64,000 nucleotides of DNA from contig JBBAWX010000015.1 of the NCBI GenBank assembly GCA_040396955.1, forward strand, positions 15,542 through 79,541. The letters run 5' to 3'. The translations under genes were made by a program, and so were the position numbers. This DNA is from UBA965 sp040396955 (lineage in GTDB: Bacteria; Chloroflexota; Chloroflexia; Chloroflexales; Roseiflexaceae). The notes below the pieces were generated by a model that did no database searches, was not told where the DNA came from, and worked only from the letters and a program-made list of their open reading frames with translations. Below are positions 8,172-18,033 of this stretch, one piece after another (the first letter of the stretch is position 1; the number at the start of each line of letters is the position of its first letter).

Positions 8172-8459
8172 ATGCCGTGTGATTGTCATGGATTTGTGGT
8201 CGAAGAAGCCCTTTCACCAATGGAACACCCCGATGATGTTGTGATGTTACCGATGCAATATCGGCACTCCGAATGCTACGGAACCAACCTAGGCTGGTAT
8301 CAATATGCCTGGGATGAACAATTGGCTGACCAACTAATCCTGGAGCGGTATGCGCATGTGCTGGATGTGGAAATCATCCAAAATGTCACGTGGATGCAGG
8401 CCATCGAAATGGTGGCAGGGTACCAACCAGTCGACGATGCGGATGAGTGGCATCCCTAA
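8172..8459 (+). CDS. Small acidic protein of unknown function
   Basis: 95 residues that I do not recognise. The ATG at 8172 follows GGAGGG (8161-8166), which decides the start; the frame also reads upstream through the palindrome region, but that part is unlikely to be translated. The protein begins 'MPCDCHGF' with a CxCH cluster and is rich in Asp/Glu, Tyr and Trp, with no signal peptide or membrane segment. 'GTNLGWYQYAWDEQL' and 'DVEIIQNVTWMQAIEMV' look like ordered, helical segments. Its stop overlaps the stop of the convergent modB gene by 4 bp. The CxCH cluster could bind metal, but that is speculation. Confidence 0.65.
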   Translation: MPCDCHGFVVEEALSPMEHPDDVVMLPMQYRHSECYGTNLGWYQYAWDEQLADQLILERYAHVLDVEIIQNVTWMQAIEMVAGYQPVDDADEWHP

Positions 8460-9223
8460 ACATCGCGCCGCCGGACAAACCACAGAATCAAGAGTGAAAT
8501 TCCGAGCAAAATCAGGCTCATGGTAATCGCGGCGGCGTCGTTGCTTTCGGCAGCCACATAAATCGCCAGGGCCATGGTGCGCGTGCTTCCGGGCAGGCTG
8601 CCTGCAAAGAGTGCCGTTGCGCCGAATTCCCCGAGTGAGCGTGCCAGCGCAATTGCCGTGCCGGCTTGAAACCCGGGCCAGGCTAATGGCACAATCACGT
8701 GTTGCCATAGTGCGCGCGTGTCGGCACCGTCGAGCTGGGCGGCGGCGATGATTTCGTCGTCGATGGCGGCCAACGCCACACTCACACTGCGGATGTAGAG
8801 CGGTCCCGCCACGAACATTTGCGCCAACACGACCGCCACGGGTGTGAATGGCACGGTGATACCCCAGGCACTCAGGCTACCGCCGAGCCAACCGGTGCGT
8901 CCAAACATGCTGAGGAGCGCCAACCCGGCGACAGCTGGCGGTAAGACGCCGGGCAAATCGACCACCATGGTTGTCCAGGCCTGCCGAGGTTGCCGGGCGA
9001 GCCAGAGTGCCACCGGCGTACCGCCGATGATAATACCGAGCAACGCAGTGCCACTTGTGAGCATCGTCACCCACAACGCCTGCCCGACCTCGTCACTGCC
9101 CAGCGCCTGCCACAGCGCCGCAGGTGTACTGCGGCCGAGTAACCCCAGCAGTGGGAGCACGAGGAGCAATAACATGGGAGCCGCAAGGGTGAGCGTCATG
9201 GAAGGGCGCGTTGTACGCATCAT
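8456..9223 (-). CDS. modB: Molybdate ABC transporter permease
   Basis: 255 residues with about five to six membrane segments and the permease EAA loop near residues 160-195 ('DEIIAAAQLDGADTRALWQH' followed by 'VIVPLAWPG'), the site that docks the ATPase. 'LPGVLPPAVAGLALL' and 'ARSLGEFGATALFAGSLPGS' are typical of ModB/CysT-type permeases for oxyanions. It follows modA by 23 bp. No ModC ATPase gene lies in this part of the window, so the ATPase must be encoded elsewhere. Its 3' end overlaps the convergent small gene by 4 bp. The assignment to molybdate rather than tungstate rests on the modA neighbour. Confidence 0.9.
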   Translation of the reverse strand: MMRTTRPSMTLTLAAPMLLLLVLPLLGLLGRSTPAALWQALGSDEVGQALWVTMLTSGTALLGIIIGGTPVALWLARQPRQAWTTMVVDLPGVLPPAVAGLALLSMFGRTGWLGGSLSAWGITVPFTPVAVVLAQMFVAGPLYIRSVSVALAAIDDEIIAAAQLDGADTRALWQHVIVPLAWPGFQAGTAIALARSLGEFGATALFAGSLPGSTRTMALAIYVAAESNDAAAITMSLILLGISLLILWFVRRRDV

Positions 9224-9246
9224 GGGGTTGTCGGTACCATTTCTCG

Positions 9247-10020
9247 CTAGGCGACCGCGGTGAATCCATGTGCGTGCCAGATGGGCGCGGCCGTTGCGCT
9301 CATTATATAGTCAAGAAAGGCCTGACTGCCTGTTTGTGCATTGGGGAGCAGGCTGGCCACGTATTCGGCTTGTACGGGTGTCTCTGGCATGATGACCCGG
9401 ATGCTCTCGGCTGGGCTTGCAAGTGCGTCGGCCATGTAGACAATGCCGGCGTCGGCTTCACCACTGCTTACTTTTTGTAGGACTGCACTCACGTTGGCTT
9501 CGTATGAGACCACATTGGCGTGTACGTGAGCCACAAACTCATCCCCCTGTTGCGCAAGCACGGTCGTTGCATAGCGTCCAGCCGGTACCGTGGTATCGGC
9601 AAGTACGACCTTGGTGCCGGGTGTCGCAAGATCGGCACTCTTTAGTACCGCACTGGTAGCGCTGGCGACGATGACCACTTGGCTGTGTGCAATCACCGAG
9701 ATCTGCTCCGCACTGATGATGCCTGCATCGACGATCTTGGTCATAGCACTCCGATCGGCCGCCGCAAAGATGTCAAATTGTGCACCATTCATGATTTGTT
9801 GGGCGAGTGCCCCCGATCCCGCACTCTGAATTTGTGCGCTGGAGCGCTCGTTTGTTTGGCGAAATTCACGGTCGAGTACTTCCATGACCCGCCGTAACGA
9901 AGCTGCCACCGCAAGACGGAGCCCACTACTCTGCGTGCCCCTCAGTCCGCACGCACTGATGAGTAGACTCCCACTCAACACCAAAAAGCCCCGGCGGGTA
10001 CAATGAAATGGGCGTGGCAT
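9247..10020 (-). CDS. modA: Molybdate-binding lipoprotein of the ABC transporter
   Basis: 257 residues with a twin-basic N terminus ('HCTRRGFLVLSGSLLISACG') that includes a lipobox (ISAC), so the protein is anchored outside the membrane. The mature part is a ModA-type class II binding protein: 'LRLAVAASLRRVMEVLDREF' at the start, 'SAGSGALAQQIMNGAQFDIF' with the oxyanion-binding Ser/Gly loop, and 'GEADAGIVYMADAL'. I set the start at 10020, just before the signal peptide; the frame extends upstream through the promoter. It is read from its own strong promoter (10057-10085), with modB downstream. No ModE-type operator was recognised. Confidence 0.92.
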   Translation of the reverse strand: MPRPFHCTRRGFLVLSGSLLISACGLRGTQSSGLRLAVAASLRRVMEVLDREFRQTNERSSAQIQSAGSGALAQQIMNGAQFDIFAAADRSAMTKIVDAGIISAEQISVIAHSQVVIVASATSAVLKSADLATPGTKVVLADTTVPAGRYATTVLAQQGDEFVAHVHANVVSYEANVSAVLQKVSSGEADAGIVYMADALASPAESIRVIMPETPVQAEYVASLLPNAQTGSQAFLDYIMSATAAPIWHAHGFTAVA

Positions 10021-10056
10021 GGCGCGGTGCTTTCTCGATACAACGTAATTACCTTT

Positions 10057-10085
10057 AGTATATTTATTTAATAAGTATGTGTCAA
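10057..10085 (-). promoter_or_regulatory. Sigma-70 type promoter of modAB
   Basis: On the minus strand TTGACA (10085-10080), a 17-bp AT-rich spacer and TATACT (10062-10057). The start would fall near 10050, leaving a leader of about 30 nt before modA. It diverges from the arginine promoter at 10120. Confidence 0.8.
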
Positions 10086-10119
10086 TTACCACCGAGTATG
10101 CGACATGAAGCAAGGAGGT

Positions 10120-10148
10120 TTGACAGGTCAGAAAAAGCGATGTACACT
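10120..10148 (+). promoter_or_regulatory. Sigma-70 type promoter of the arginine operon
   Basis: TTGACA (10120-10125), a 17-bp spacer and TACACT (10143-10148). With the usual 6-8 base distance, transcription starts at 10155-10156, that is, on the ATG of the leader ORF at 10156. This implies a leaderless transcript for the leader peptide. Confidence 0.8.
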
Positions 10149-10155
10149 ACGCGGT

Positions 10156-10257
10156 ATGAAGCACAGTGTCCACATCACCAGCCGAATGTTGCGACGAGCT
10201 GACCGCCGACGAGCCCGAATGGGCCGGGGGGCGGCGATGCGCGTTGGTGAGAAGTAG
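10156..10257 (+). CDS. Arginine-rich leader peptide of the arg operon
   Basis: A 33-codon ORF from ATG 10156 to TAG 10255-10257. Nine of 33 residues are arginine (positions 10, 13, 14, 17, 18, 19, 21, 24 and 29), six of them encoded by CGA, with a core of six Arg in nine codons (10192-10218). The ATG is 7 bases from the -10 element, so it has no Shine-Dalgarno site and would be read from a leaderless 5' end. Between its stop and argC lies an intrinsic terminator (10284-10315). Slow translation at the Arg codons when charged tRNA-Arg is scarce would expose 10224-10229 to pair with the terminator's 5' arm. This matches the layout of amino-acid attenuators such as trp and his; use of the mechanism for arginine is my inference. 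Confidence 0.75.
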   Translation: MKHSVHITSRMLRRADRRRARMGRGAAMRVGEK

Positions 10258-10315
10258 ACACTTCCCAATTTCGCAGGCCAAGCACCCCGGGAGCGCAAGC
10301 ACCCGGGGGTTTTTT
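10203..10315 (+). promoter_or_regulatory. Attenuator with competing RNA structures
   Basis: Hairpin 1:2 forms inside the leader ORF: CCGCC (10203-10207) with GGCGG (10230-10234), and inner GCCC (10213-10216) with GGGC (10221-10224). CCGGGG (10224-10229) can instead pair with CCCCGG (10285-10290), which would block the terminator. The 1:2 and antiterminator pairings are mutually exclusive, as attenuation requires. An outer pairing, AGTGTC (10165-10170) with GACACT (10257-10262), is also possible. Pairings were found by eye, not by an energy calculation. Confidence 0.6.
10284..10315 (+). terminator. Intrinsic terminator in the arg leader
   Basis: CCCCGGG (10285-10291) pairs with CCCGGGG (10302-10308). 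An A-A mismatch, then GC/GC, closes a GCAA tetraloop (10295-10298). T10310-T10315 give the U-tract. It sits 27 nt after the leader stop and 26 nt before argC, so it must be bypassed for the operon to be expressed. Confidence 0.85.
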
Positions 10316-10340
10316 GTATGTGATGCACAGAGGAGCAGCC

Positions 10341-11354
10341 ATGGTGCGTGTAGGAATTTGTGGAGTCACCGGGTATGCCGGCTACGAGGCGTTGCGTTGG
10401 TTGCGGCGACATCCGCAGGTCGAGGTCGTATTTGCGACATCGGAGTCCCAAGCGGGCAAATCGTTGGCCGAGGTCTACCCAGGACCGCTCGACACGCCGC
10501 TCGTGGCGGTCGACGATGCGCCATTTGACCAAGTCGACGTGGCGTTATTGGCGTTGCCTCATGGAGCGGCGGCGCGGGTGGCGGTCAAGGCGTTAGCAGC
10601 GGGCGCCAAGGTGGTGGATTTTTCGGCGGACTTCCGCCTCAACACACCTGCGAGCTACGCCAAGTGGTACGGGCACGCCCACGAATTCCCCGACATGTTG
10701 CCGATCCCCTACGGGTTGCCCGAAATCAACCGTGAGGCAATCCGGGGCGCGCGCCTGGTGGCTGCGCCGGGATGTTACCCGACCTCGGTGATTCTCGGGG
10801 CGATGCCCTTGTTGCGGGCGGGCGTGGTCAGCGATGCCACGATCATTGTGGATGCCAAGTCGGGCATCTCCGGTGCTGGGCGAGCTCCCAAACTGAACAC
10901 CCTCTTTGCGGAGACGCACGACACGGTGACCCCGTACAACATCGGTCATGTGCATCGTCATGTGGGTGAAATCGAGCAGGAGTTGGCGAAATTGGCGATG
11001 GGCATGACGCCCACGGTGTTGTTTAACCCGCATCTTATCCCGGTGGTGCGTGGCATGCTCAGTGCGTTGTATGTGCGCATCGATCCGCATTTGAGTGAAG
11101 CCGAAGTACGGGCGCTCTACACGGCGGCCTATGCTGACGAGCCGTTTGTGCGGGTGTTGCCAGCTGGGCAGCTCGCCGCCATGGCGCATACCACCAACAC
11201 CAACATGTGCGCAATTTCGGTGACGCTGGGACAACCAGGCGTGGCCATTGTGATGTCGAGTGTCGATAATTTGGCCAAAGGCGCTGCCACCCAAGCGATT
11301 CAGTGTATGAATCTCATCAGTGGACTCGCAGAAACAGCGGGGTTGCAATCATGA
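10341..11354 (+). CDS. argC: N-acetyl-gamma-glutamyl-phosphate reductase
   Basis: 337 residues. The enzyme makes N-acetylglutamate semialdehyde with NADPH, the third step of arginine synthesis. The N-terminal Rossmann motif is 'GICGVTGYAGYEALRWL', the catalytic cysteine lies in 'AAPGCYPTSVILGAMPL', and 'HVHRHVGEIEQEL' supplies the catalytic His region. I chose the ATG at 10341, ten bases after the start of AGGAG (10331-10335), rather than an upstream in-frame ATG next to the terminator T-run. It is the first structural gene after the attenuator, and its stop overlaps the next start (ATGA). Confidence 0.97.
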   Translation: MVRVGICGVTGYAGYEALRWLRRHPQVEVVFATSESQAGKSLAEVYPGPLDTPLVAVDDAPFDQVDVALLALPHGAAARVAVKALAAGAKVVDFSADFRLNTPASYAKWYGHAHEFPDMLPIPYGLPEINREAIRGARLVAAPGCYPTSVILGAMPLLRAGVVSDATIIVDAKSGISGAGRAPKLNTLFAETHDTVTPYNIGHVHRHVGEIEQELAKLAMGMTPTVLFNPHLIPVVRGMLSALYVRIDPHLSEAEVRALYTAAYADEPFVRVLPAGQLAAMAHTTNTNMCAISVTLGQPGVAIVMSSVDNLAKGAATQAIQCMNLISGLAETAGLQS

Positions 11355-11824
11355 CAATTGACATTGTGGCGGTAACGCCGGCGAATCTGGCTGTGGTGTT
11401 GCCACTCATTGCCGAGTATCAGCGTTTTTATGGGGCAACTCCCGACGAAGCACGCAACCGGGCGCATTTTGGGCGTCTTGCGACCACACCAGCCCTCGGG
11501 GCGCAGTGGCTGGCGCATGATGCGACGGGGCAGGGGGTAGGATTTGTGACCGCCTACCGCGTGCAATCGTCGGTTTCGGCGGTAGAGCAGTGCTTGCTCA
11601 ACGATTTGTACGTGGTGCCGCAGTTGCGTGGTCAAGGCCTGGGGCGGCGCCTCATCGTGCATTGTGCGGTCTGGGCACACTCCGAGGGATATGCCGACAT
11701 TCATTGGCAGACGGCGCTCGACAACCACACCGCACAACGGTTGTACGACGCATTGCCGACGACGCGTGAAGCATGGTACACCTATACGTTGCCAGTGCGT
11801 CCAGCGACTGAAGAGGGCGTATGA
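11351..11824 (+). CDS. GNAT acetyltransferase, first of a tandem pair
   Basis: 157 residues with the GNAT fold: acetyl-CoA loop 'LRGQGLGRRLIVHCAVWA' (motif A, Q/RxxGxG/A) after 'LLNDLYVVPQ', and the C-terminal 'DNHTAQRLYDALP' typical of GNATs that act on small amines or amino-acid derivatives. The substrate is not known. The start ATG overlaps the argC stop as ATGA, which implies translational coupling and a role linked to arginine synthesis or its intermediates. By eye it is about three-quarters identical to the next gene, so the pair comes from a fairly recent tandem duplication. It differs clearly from the ArgA-type GNAT at 13106. Confidence 0.85.
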   Translation: MTIDIVAVTPANLAVVLPLIAEYQRFYGATPDEARNRAHFGRLATTPALGAQWLAHDATGQGVGFVTAYRVQSSVSAVEQCLLNDLYVVPQLRGQGLGRRLIVHCAVWAHSEGYADIHWQTALDNHTAQRLYDALPTTREAWYTYTLPVRPATEEGV

Positions 11825-12321
11825 CGATTGACATTGTACCGGTGACCGTGGCAAACCTGGAGATTGTGTTGCCGTTGATTGCCGAGTATCAGCGTTTTTA
11901 TCAGGTCGAGCCCGATGATACGCGCAATCGCATTCATTTTCGGCGGTTGGCCACCGCACCGTCGCAGGGGGCCCAATGGTTGGCTGTGGATGCAACGGGG
12001 CAGGGAGTGGGATTTGTGACCGCGTACCGGGTGCTTTCGTCGACTCTTGCGGTGGAGCGATGTCTGCTCAACGATGTATATGTGGTGCCGCCGTTGCGTG
12101 GCCAAGGCTTGGGACGACGGCTCATCTTGCATTGTGCGGAGTGGGCCATTGCCGAGGGCTACAACGGGGTCTACTGGCGTACCGCCGCAGACAACCATAC
12201 GGCCCAGCGACTGTATGATGCGTTGCCCACGCAGCGCAAAACGTGGATTGATTACACCCTTGATCGGGAGGCCTATCAGCGGGCAATGGCTGAGCAGAGC
12301 GATGGAAAGGGGCCGGCGTGA
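11821..12321 (+). CDS. GNAT acetyltransferase, second of a tandem pair
   Basis: 166 residues, a close paralogue of the preceding gene: the same 'TIDIV' start, 'LPLIAEYQRFY', 'GQGVGFVTAYRV', acetyl-CoA loop 'LRGQGLGRRLILHCAEWA' and 'DNHTAQRLYDALPT'. The C terminus is longer and charged. Its ATG overlaps the previous stop (ATGA) and its own stop overlaps the GTG start of argB, so three junctions in a row are coupled. Keeping both copies suggests either dosage or different substrates. The substitutions concentrate in the segment after 'EGY' (residues ~118-125), which may form part of the acceptor pocket; that is an inference. Confidence 0.85.
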   Translation: MTIDIVPVTVANLEIVLPLIAEYQRFYQVEPDDTRNRIHFRRLATAPSQGAQWLAVDATGQGVGFVTAYRVLSSTLAVERCLLNDVYVVPPLRGQGLGRRLILHCAEWAIAEGYNGVYWRTAADNHTAQRLYDALPTQRKTWIDYTLDREAYQRAMAEQSDGKGPA

Positions 12322-13109
12322 AGATACTGCGGGTCATCAAAATTGGCGGCAATGATATCGACGATGAGGCGTTTGTGACGCGGCTGACGGCCGCAGTGGC
12401 AGCGATGCGCCCAGTGCCGGTGCTCGTACACGGCGGGGGCAAAGAAATCGGTCAGATGCAGGTGGCGCTCGGTGGCGAGCCACAATTTGTGGCCGGATTG
12501 CGGGTCAGCGATGCAACGGCCATGGCGGCCGCCGAGATGATTCTGGCAGGGACAGTCAACACGCGTCTGGTGGTGGCACTCACGCTCGCTGGGGTAGATG
12601 CTTGGGGAATGTCGGGTGTTGACCGCGGGCTCATCCGCGTCGAGCGTTACCGCCATCCCGAGGGCGATCTCGGCCGGGTTGGTGCGCCGGTAGCGGTGCG
12701 GAGCGGAATCCTGTGGCAGTTGGTACACAGTGGCGTGGTTCCGGTGATTGCACCGGTTTCACTGGGCCCTGATGGTAGTTATAATGTGAATGCGGATGAA
12801 GCAGCAGGAGCAGTGGCCGCTGCCATGGCCACCGCCGATCGTGACATGCACGTTGAGGTGACATTTGTCACCAACGTGGCTGGGGTGCGTATCGGCGATG
12901 CCTGGATGCCCAACTTGACCGCACAGGCCATCGAACAAGCGATTGTCAGTGGTGACATTTATGGGGGCATGATCCCCAAAGTGCAGGCCGCACTGACGGT
13001 GTTGGCGGCCGGGGCTGCGCAGGCGCGGATTGTGAACATGGATGGACTCGAGGCGCTGGCCCGTGGTGATGACGCAGGTACCTGCATCCGCACAGGAGGA
13101 GTACAATGA
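12318..13109 (+). CDS. argB: Acetylglutamate kinase
   Basis: 263 residues, amino-acid kinase fold; it phosphorylates N-acetylglutamate. Motifs: 'IKIGGNDID' (ATP phosphate loop with Lys), 'LVHGGGKEIGQM' (glycine loop), 'GLRVSDATAM' (acetylglutamate-binding Arg), 'NVNADEAAGAVAAAM' and 'IYGGMIPKVQAAL' (catalytic Lys). Translation starts at GTG 12318, which overlaps the stop of the second GNAT gene (GTGA). It is shorter than arginine-inhibited hexameric ArgB, lacking the N-terminal helix that mediates feedback inhibition, so flux control may rely on expression instead. That fits the attenuator upstream, but is an inference. Confidence 0.96.
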   Translation: MKILRVIKIGGNDIDDEAFVTRLTAAVAAMRPVPVLVHGGGKEIGQMQVALGGEPQFVAGLRVSDATAMAAAEMILAGTVNTRLVVALTLAGVDAWGMSGVDRGLIRVERYRHPEGDLGRVGAPVAVRSGILWQLVHSGVVPVIAPVSLGPDGSYNVNADEAAGAVAAAMATADRDMHVEVTFVTNVAGVRIGDAWMPNLTAQAIEQAIVSGDIYGGMIPKVQAALTVLAAGAAQARIVNMDGLEALARGDDAGTCIRTGGVQ

Positions 13110-13636
13110 TGGTGACGCATGATCAGCAGATGGCGTCACCGCCGGTGGTGACAGTGCGGTTAGCACAGCCACACGATGTCGACGCCATCAAGCAGGTGGT
13201 CGACGAAAACGTGGCACAGGGGCATTTGTTGCCACGGAGCCGCGAGAACATCGCACATTCGCTTACAAATTGGCTGGTGGCGGAGGTTGCTGAGCGTGTG
13301 GTGGGGATTGGCTCATTGCTCGAAATGGGGCCGGCGCTGGTGGAGGTGCGGTCGTTGGCAGTGTTGCCGGCGTATCGGAGTTATGGTGTGGGTGGGGAAA
13401 TTGTCAAGGCACTGGTCCAAGAAGCACAACGACGTGGCTACCCGACGGTATTTGCGCTGACGCGCGCCGTTGGGTTTTTTGAGCGGATGGGGTTTGTGGT
13501 GACCGAGCATGAGCGCTTCCCCGAAAAAGTCTGGCGGGATTGCGTGTTGTGCCCACTCAGAGATCGCTGTGACGAAACAGCGGTGGTCATTGAATTTGCA
13601 TCACGGCGCATGACGCCGACAGTGGAGGGAAAGTAA
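13106..13636 (+). CDS. argA: Short-form N-acetylglutamate synthase (ArgA-like GNAT)
   Basis: 176 residues, the stand-alone GNAT form of NAGS without the kinase-like domain of E. coli ArgA. It matches the short ArgA pattern well: 'GHLLPRSRENIAHSL', 'VEVRSLAVLPAYRSYGVG' (acetyl-CoA loop), 'VFALTRAVGFFERMGF', and the C-terminal 'KVWRDCVLCPLRDRCDE' with its typical cysteines. It makes N-acetylglutamate to prime the pathway. AGGAGG (13094-13099) precedes overlapping candidates ATG 13106 and ATG 13109; the first overlaps the argB stop. argJ in the same operon can also make N-acetylglutamate, so the two are partly redundant. Confidence 0.88.
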   Translation: MMVTHDQQMASPPVVTVRLAQPHDVDAIKQVVDENVAQGHLLPRSRENIAHSLTNWLVAEVAERVVGIGSLLEMGPALVEVRSLAVLPAYRSYGVGGEIVKALVQEAQRRGYPTVFALTRAVGFFERMGFVVTEHERFPEKVWRDCVLCPLRDRCDETAVVIEFASRRMTPTVEGK

Positions 13637-13640
13637 AGGC

Positions 13641-14774
13641 ATGCAGGCAGGTTTGCAACGGAGAGCAGCAGTGCTCGCTCTTGAAGACGGCACCATCTGG
13701 TCGGGGAGCGCATTTGGTGCGATCGGCGAGCGGAGCGGTGAAGTGGTCTTCAACACGGCGATGACGGGTTACCAAGAGGTGCTCTCGGATCCATCGTACT
13801 TTGGGCAAATCGTGGTGATGACGGCCCCTCACATCGGCAATACGGGGGTCAACCACGAAGATGGCGAGAGCCGTAAATGGTGGCTATCAGGCTTCGTAGT
13901 GCGTTCGGCGAGCACGCAAGTAAGCAACTGGCGTGCCGACAATTCGCTGGATGCCGAGATGCAGGCCCAGGGTATTGTTGGGATTACCGGTATTGATACC
14001 CGTGCGCTTGTGCGGCATATCCGCTCTGCGGGTGCCATGCGGGGCGTGATTTCGTCGCAAGAGTATGATGCTGAGACCCTGGTTGCTCGGGCTCGTGCCA
14101 CCCCCAGCATGGAGGGGCTCGACCTGGTGCCGTTTGTGACCTGTCCTGAGCGCTATACCTGGCAGAGTGGAGTCGGTGAATGGGGGCTCGGATCGCGTGG
14201 GGTTGCGGCGAGCCGCCCGTTGCACGTGGTGGCCTACGATTTCGGCATCAAGCACCATATTTTGCGCTTGATGGCCGAGCGTGGCATCCGCGTGACCGTG
14301 GTGCCTGCGACGACTCCGGCGCACGAAGTACTCGCACTCCGCCCCGATGGCGTCTTCCTTTCGAATGGACCTGGTGACCCAGCCATGGTGACCTACGGGA
14401 TTGCGGCCACCAAAGAATTGCTCGGGCATGTGCCGCTGTTTGGCATTTGTCTGGGGCACCAGATTTTGGGGTTGGCACTGGGTGGGAGCACCTACAAGTT
14501 GCGTTTTGGTCATCATGGTGCCAATCAACCCGTGAAGGCGTTCGGCAAAGTGGAAATCTCGAGTCACAACCACGGGTTTGCAGTCGACGCTGCTTCATTA
14601 CCACACGGGTCAGTGGTGACCCACATCAATTTGAACGATCAGTGTGTCGAGGGGCTTGAAGCGCCGGCGTTGAAGGCCTTTAGCGTGCAATATCACCCGG
14701 AAGCCGCCCCTGGCCCGCATGATGCGGCCTATTTGTTTGACCGTTTCGTGGAATTGATGGAAGGTGGCAAGTAG
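13641..14774 (+). CDS. carA: Carbamoyl-phosphate synthase small subunit
   Basis: 377 residues. The N-terminal CPSase small-chain domain includes 'FNTAMTGYQEVLSDPSY' and 'GITGIDTRALVRHIR'. The C-terminal class I glutamine amidotransferase has 'LSNGPGDP', nucleophile Cys in 'GICLGHQILGLALGG', 'SHNHGFAVD' and catalytic His-Glu in 'QYHPEAAPGPHD'. It supplies ammonia from glutamine to CarB. It starts 4 bp after argA and ends 1 bp before carB. Placement among arg genes suggests the pair serves arginine synthesis first, though pyrimidine synthesis needs it too. Confidence 0.97.
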   Translation: MQAGLQRRAAVLALEDGTIWSGSAFGAIGERSGEVVFNTAMTGYQEVLSDPSYFGQIVVMTAPHIGNTGVNHEDGESRKWWLSGFVVRSASTQVSNWRADNSLDAEMQAQGIVGITGIDTRALVRHIRSAGAMRGVISSQEYDAETLVARARATPSMEGLDLVPFVTCPERYTWQSGVGEWGLGSRGVAASRPLHVVAYDFGIKHHILRLMAERGIRVTVVPATTPAHEVLALRPDGVFLSNGPGDPAMVTYGIAATKELLGHVPLFGICLGHQILGLALGGSTYKLRFGHHGANQPVKAFGKVEISSHNHGFAVDAASLPHGSVVTHINLNDQCVEGLEAPALKAFSVQYHPEAAPGPHDAAYLFDRFVELMEGGK

Positions 14775-14775
14775 C

Positions 14776-18030
<3,255 letters not shown>

Positions 18031-18033
18031 CCG

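Noticed and set aside
10021..10120. ArgR or ModE operator between modA and argC
   Set aside because: No pair of ARG-box-like 18-bp imperfect palindromes and no ModE-type TATATA-flanked palindrome could be read.
10149..10341. T-box or known riboswitch in the argC leader
   Set aside because: The invariant T-box sequence (GGTGGNACCGCG-like) is absent, and the fold overlaps an Arg-rich ORF that explains the structure better.
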